DNA from: Halobacterium salinarum DSM 3754
Lineage (GTDB): Archaea > Halobacteriota > Halobacteria > Halobacteriales > Halobacteriaceae
Assembly (NCBI RefSeq): GCF_008124605.1
Contig: NZ_VRYN01000001.1
Coordinates: forward strand, 856,772 to 920,771
Length of the DNA stretch: 64,000 nt
Direction: 5' to 3'
The notes beneath the pieces were generated by a model. The model was not told the origin of the DNA and searched no databases. It saw nothing but the letters and a program-made list of their open reading frames with translations. The first letter of the stretch is position 1, and each line of letters starts with the position of its first letter. A program made the position numbers and the translations under genes. This document shows positions 62,941 through 64,000 of this stretch, piece by piece.

Positions 62941-62965
62941 AACACGCCCCGTCTATAGGCGTGTT
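62941..62965 (-). promoter_or_regulatory. Perfect 8-bp inverted repeat around TATA box, artA promoter
   Basis: AACACGCC at 62941-62948 pairs perfectly with GGCGTGTT at 62958-62965. The TATA sequence is in the spacer, 31 bp from the ATG at 62922. AACACG/CGTGTT are also the arms at the wecB promoter. Confidence 0.6.
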
Positions 62966-63007
62966 GGTGTCTGTGGGTGGCCAGTCGCTGCGGTCGTCTC
63001 GTCATCG

Positions 63008-63169
63008 ACCATTATCATAACTTGGCTTATACATAGCTTTTTCTACAGGCATCCATATCTCAGTTATACGACCTTTCATAACGTATCACGATGGATGCTG
63101 AATAATTCCAATTCTACACCATCTCAATAAAATCAACATTTATATATTGTTAGGTTGTTGTCCGGGATT
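63008..63169. other. AT-rich spacer upstream of secreted-protein gene
   Basis: This stretch is much richer in A and T than its surroundings, with many TTATA-type strings, and contains no gene that I can support. Its last part holds a strong TATA box (TTTATATAT, 63139-63147) with short arms AACA/TGTT, 27 bp before the ATG at 63170. It may be an extended promoter region that melts or bends easily, or old inserted DNA. Confidence 0.5.
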
Positions 63170-64000
63170 ATGATGGGAAACAGCCACATGGATTCCCGCG
63201 CGCTGAAAGCGTTAATTATGACGGCCGTCGTCTGCCTGTCGGCCGTCGCGGCTGCTGGCGTCGTGTCCGCAGACAACGGCCTGAAAGTCACTGTTTCAGA
63301 CGTGACCGTCTCTGATGACGAGCCTGAGACTGGTGACACGATTACTGTCACGCCGACCGTGCGCCACTCCAGTTCCAGCGATGGAGCGTTCGAGATCACG
63401 CAAGTGACCCTCTCCGGCGACGGCGGAAACCTGGCAAAGGTCAGTGATTTGGGAACGATCGCCGGCGGCGAGTCGATCGACGTGCCGCTTCGCACGTCCT
63501 TCGACTCAGCTGGTGACAAAGAACTCACAGTCACCGTTCGCGGTGTCCAGACCGACAGTGACGGGGTCACCCGCAGCATCGATTCCGTCGACTACCCGGT
63601 GTACGTCTCGGTCTCGGAGCCGTCCTCGTCGTCACCACCCGAACCTCGCCTTCAGATCGACGCGCAGTCCGCGGTCGCGGGCACCGACACGCCGGTCACC
63701 GTTACGGTCTCGAACGGCGAAGAGGACCCGCTCACGGACCTGTCGCTCGACCTCGAAGCGACCAACCAGAACCTCGACACTGAGACGCGCCTGAAGCCGG
63801 TGCTCGGCACCGAGAACATCACCCAGTTCGAATTCGATATCCGGCCCGAACGCACCGGGACGATCGACCTCAAGGCATCGCTTGAAACCAGCGACGCCGC
63901 AGTCAACACGTCGAAATCCATCGACGTCGATGCGCTCCGAACCGACGTCCGCGTCGACGCAACAGTCATCGAAGAGAACGACTCGAAGTTCCTCCAGTAT
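63170..64000 (+). CDS. Secreted protein with CARDB-like repeats (3' end outside window)
   Basis: The frame is open from the ATG at 63170 to the window edge (277 codons). The N-terminus MMGNSHMDSRALKAL is followed by a hydrophobic stretch (IMTAVVCLSAVAAAGVVSA), a Sec-type signal peptide with a likely cut after VVSA. The mature part consists of beta-strand repeats of about 110 residues of the CARDB/Ig type (PETGDTITVTPTV and AVAGTDTPVTVTVSNG start two of them). This is a surface or cell-envelope protein. It lies beside archaeosortase A, but whether it ends in a PGF-CTERM signal cannot be seen. Codon use is less GC-rich than its neighbours in the first 40 codons. Confidence 0.8.
   Translation, partial: MMGNSHMDSRALKALIMTAVVCLSAVAAAGVVSADNGLKVTVSDVTVSDDEPETGDTITVTPTVRHSSSSDGAFEITQVTLSGDGGNLAKVSDLGTIAGGESIDVPLRTSFDSAGDKELTVTVRGVQTDSDGVTRSIDSVDYPVYVSVSEPSSSSPPEPRLQIDAQSAVAGTDTPVTVTVSNGEEDPLTDLSLDLEATNQNLDTETRLKPVLGTENITQFEFDIRPERTGTIDLKASLETSDAAVNTSKSIDVDALRTDVRVDATVIEENDSKFLQY

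Noticed and set aside
1-64000. Insertion sequences, integrases, toxin-antitoxin pairs or CRISPR arrays
   Set aside because: I looked for transposase motifs, terminal repeats and regularly spaced repeats and saw none.

Overview
The window reads as chromosome of an extremely halophilic archaeon, most likely Halobacterium or a close relative. Base composition is GC-rich, the proteins are strongly acidic, most transcripts look leaderless (a TATA-like box about 22-32 bp upstream of the start codon, few Shine-Dalgarno sites), and the gene set is typical of Halobacteria: split RNA polymerase genes, archaeosortase A, archaeal SepF, Thi4 with an active-site cysteine, archaemetzincin and many haloarchaea-only DUF families. 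I saw no insertion sequence, prophage, integrase or CRISPR array. The species cannot be fixed from sequence alone.

Layout. 0-5 kb: DUF389 membrane protein, a NifU-like Cys protein, a NOG1-type GTPase, and an operon secG-pdxT-BFN-hisE whose first gene codes for only 53 aa. 5-12 kb: thioredoxin, an SLC13-type transporter, thiamine genes (thi4 and a thiD-thiN fusion), an F420 reductase, a HAD hydrolase, a UPF0146 protein and archaemetzincin. 12-21 kb: HflX, ABCE1, an EMC6-like protein, a PIN-ATPase-KH protein, M32 carboxypeptidase and an alcohol dehydrogenase. 21-32 kb: a UvrD-type helicase followed by a degenerate M24 protein, riboflavin synthase, PrsW, FAU-1, NifU, ROK kinase, AIM24, SDR and LURP-one proteins. 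32-45 kb: uvrA, a lipoprotein, a geranylgeranyl-reductase-like protein, a UDP-GlcNAc 2-epimerase, a GcvT/YgfZ-like protein, SepF, PUA and RNB proteins.

45-62 kb is the conserved expression block, mostly on the minus strand and read right to left: rpoH-rpoB''-rpoB'-rpoA'-rpoA''-nusA, rpsL-rpsG, fusA, ACT protein-hom, tuf-rpsJ and tRNA-Ala. DUF5781 is inserted on the plus strand. The block is followed by tRNA-Asp, archaeosortase A and, after an AT-rich spacer, the start of a secreted protein cut by the window end.

The main unexpected signal is in the promoters. At about ten genes a perfect or near-perfect inverted repeat (6-11 bp arms) is centred on the TATA box, 24-33 bp before the start codon. 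Arm sequences differ between genes, but the artA and wecB promoters share the half-site AACACG/CGTGTT. Two genes (FAU-1 and the ACT protein) are preceded by short leaderless reading frames whose stop overlaps the gene start, suggesting translational coupling.
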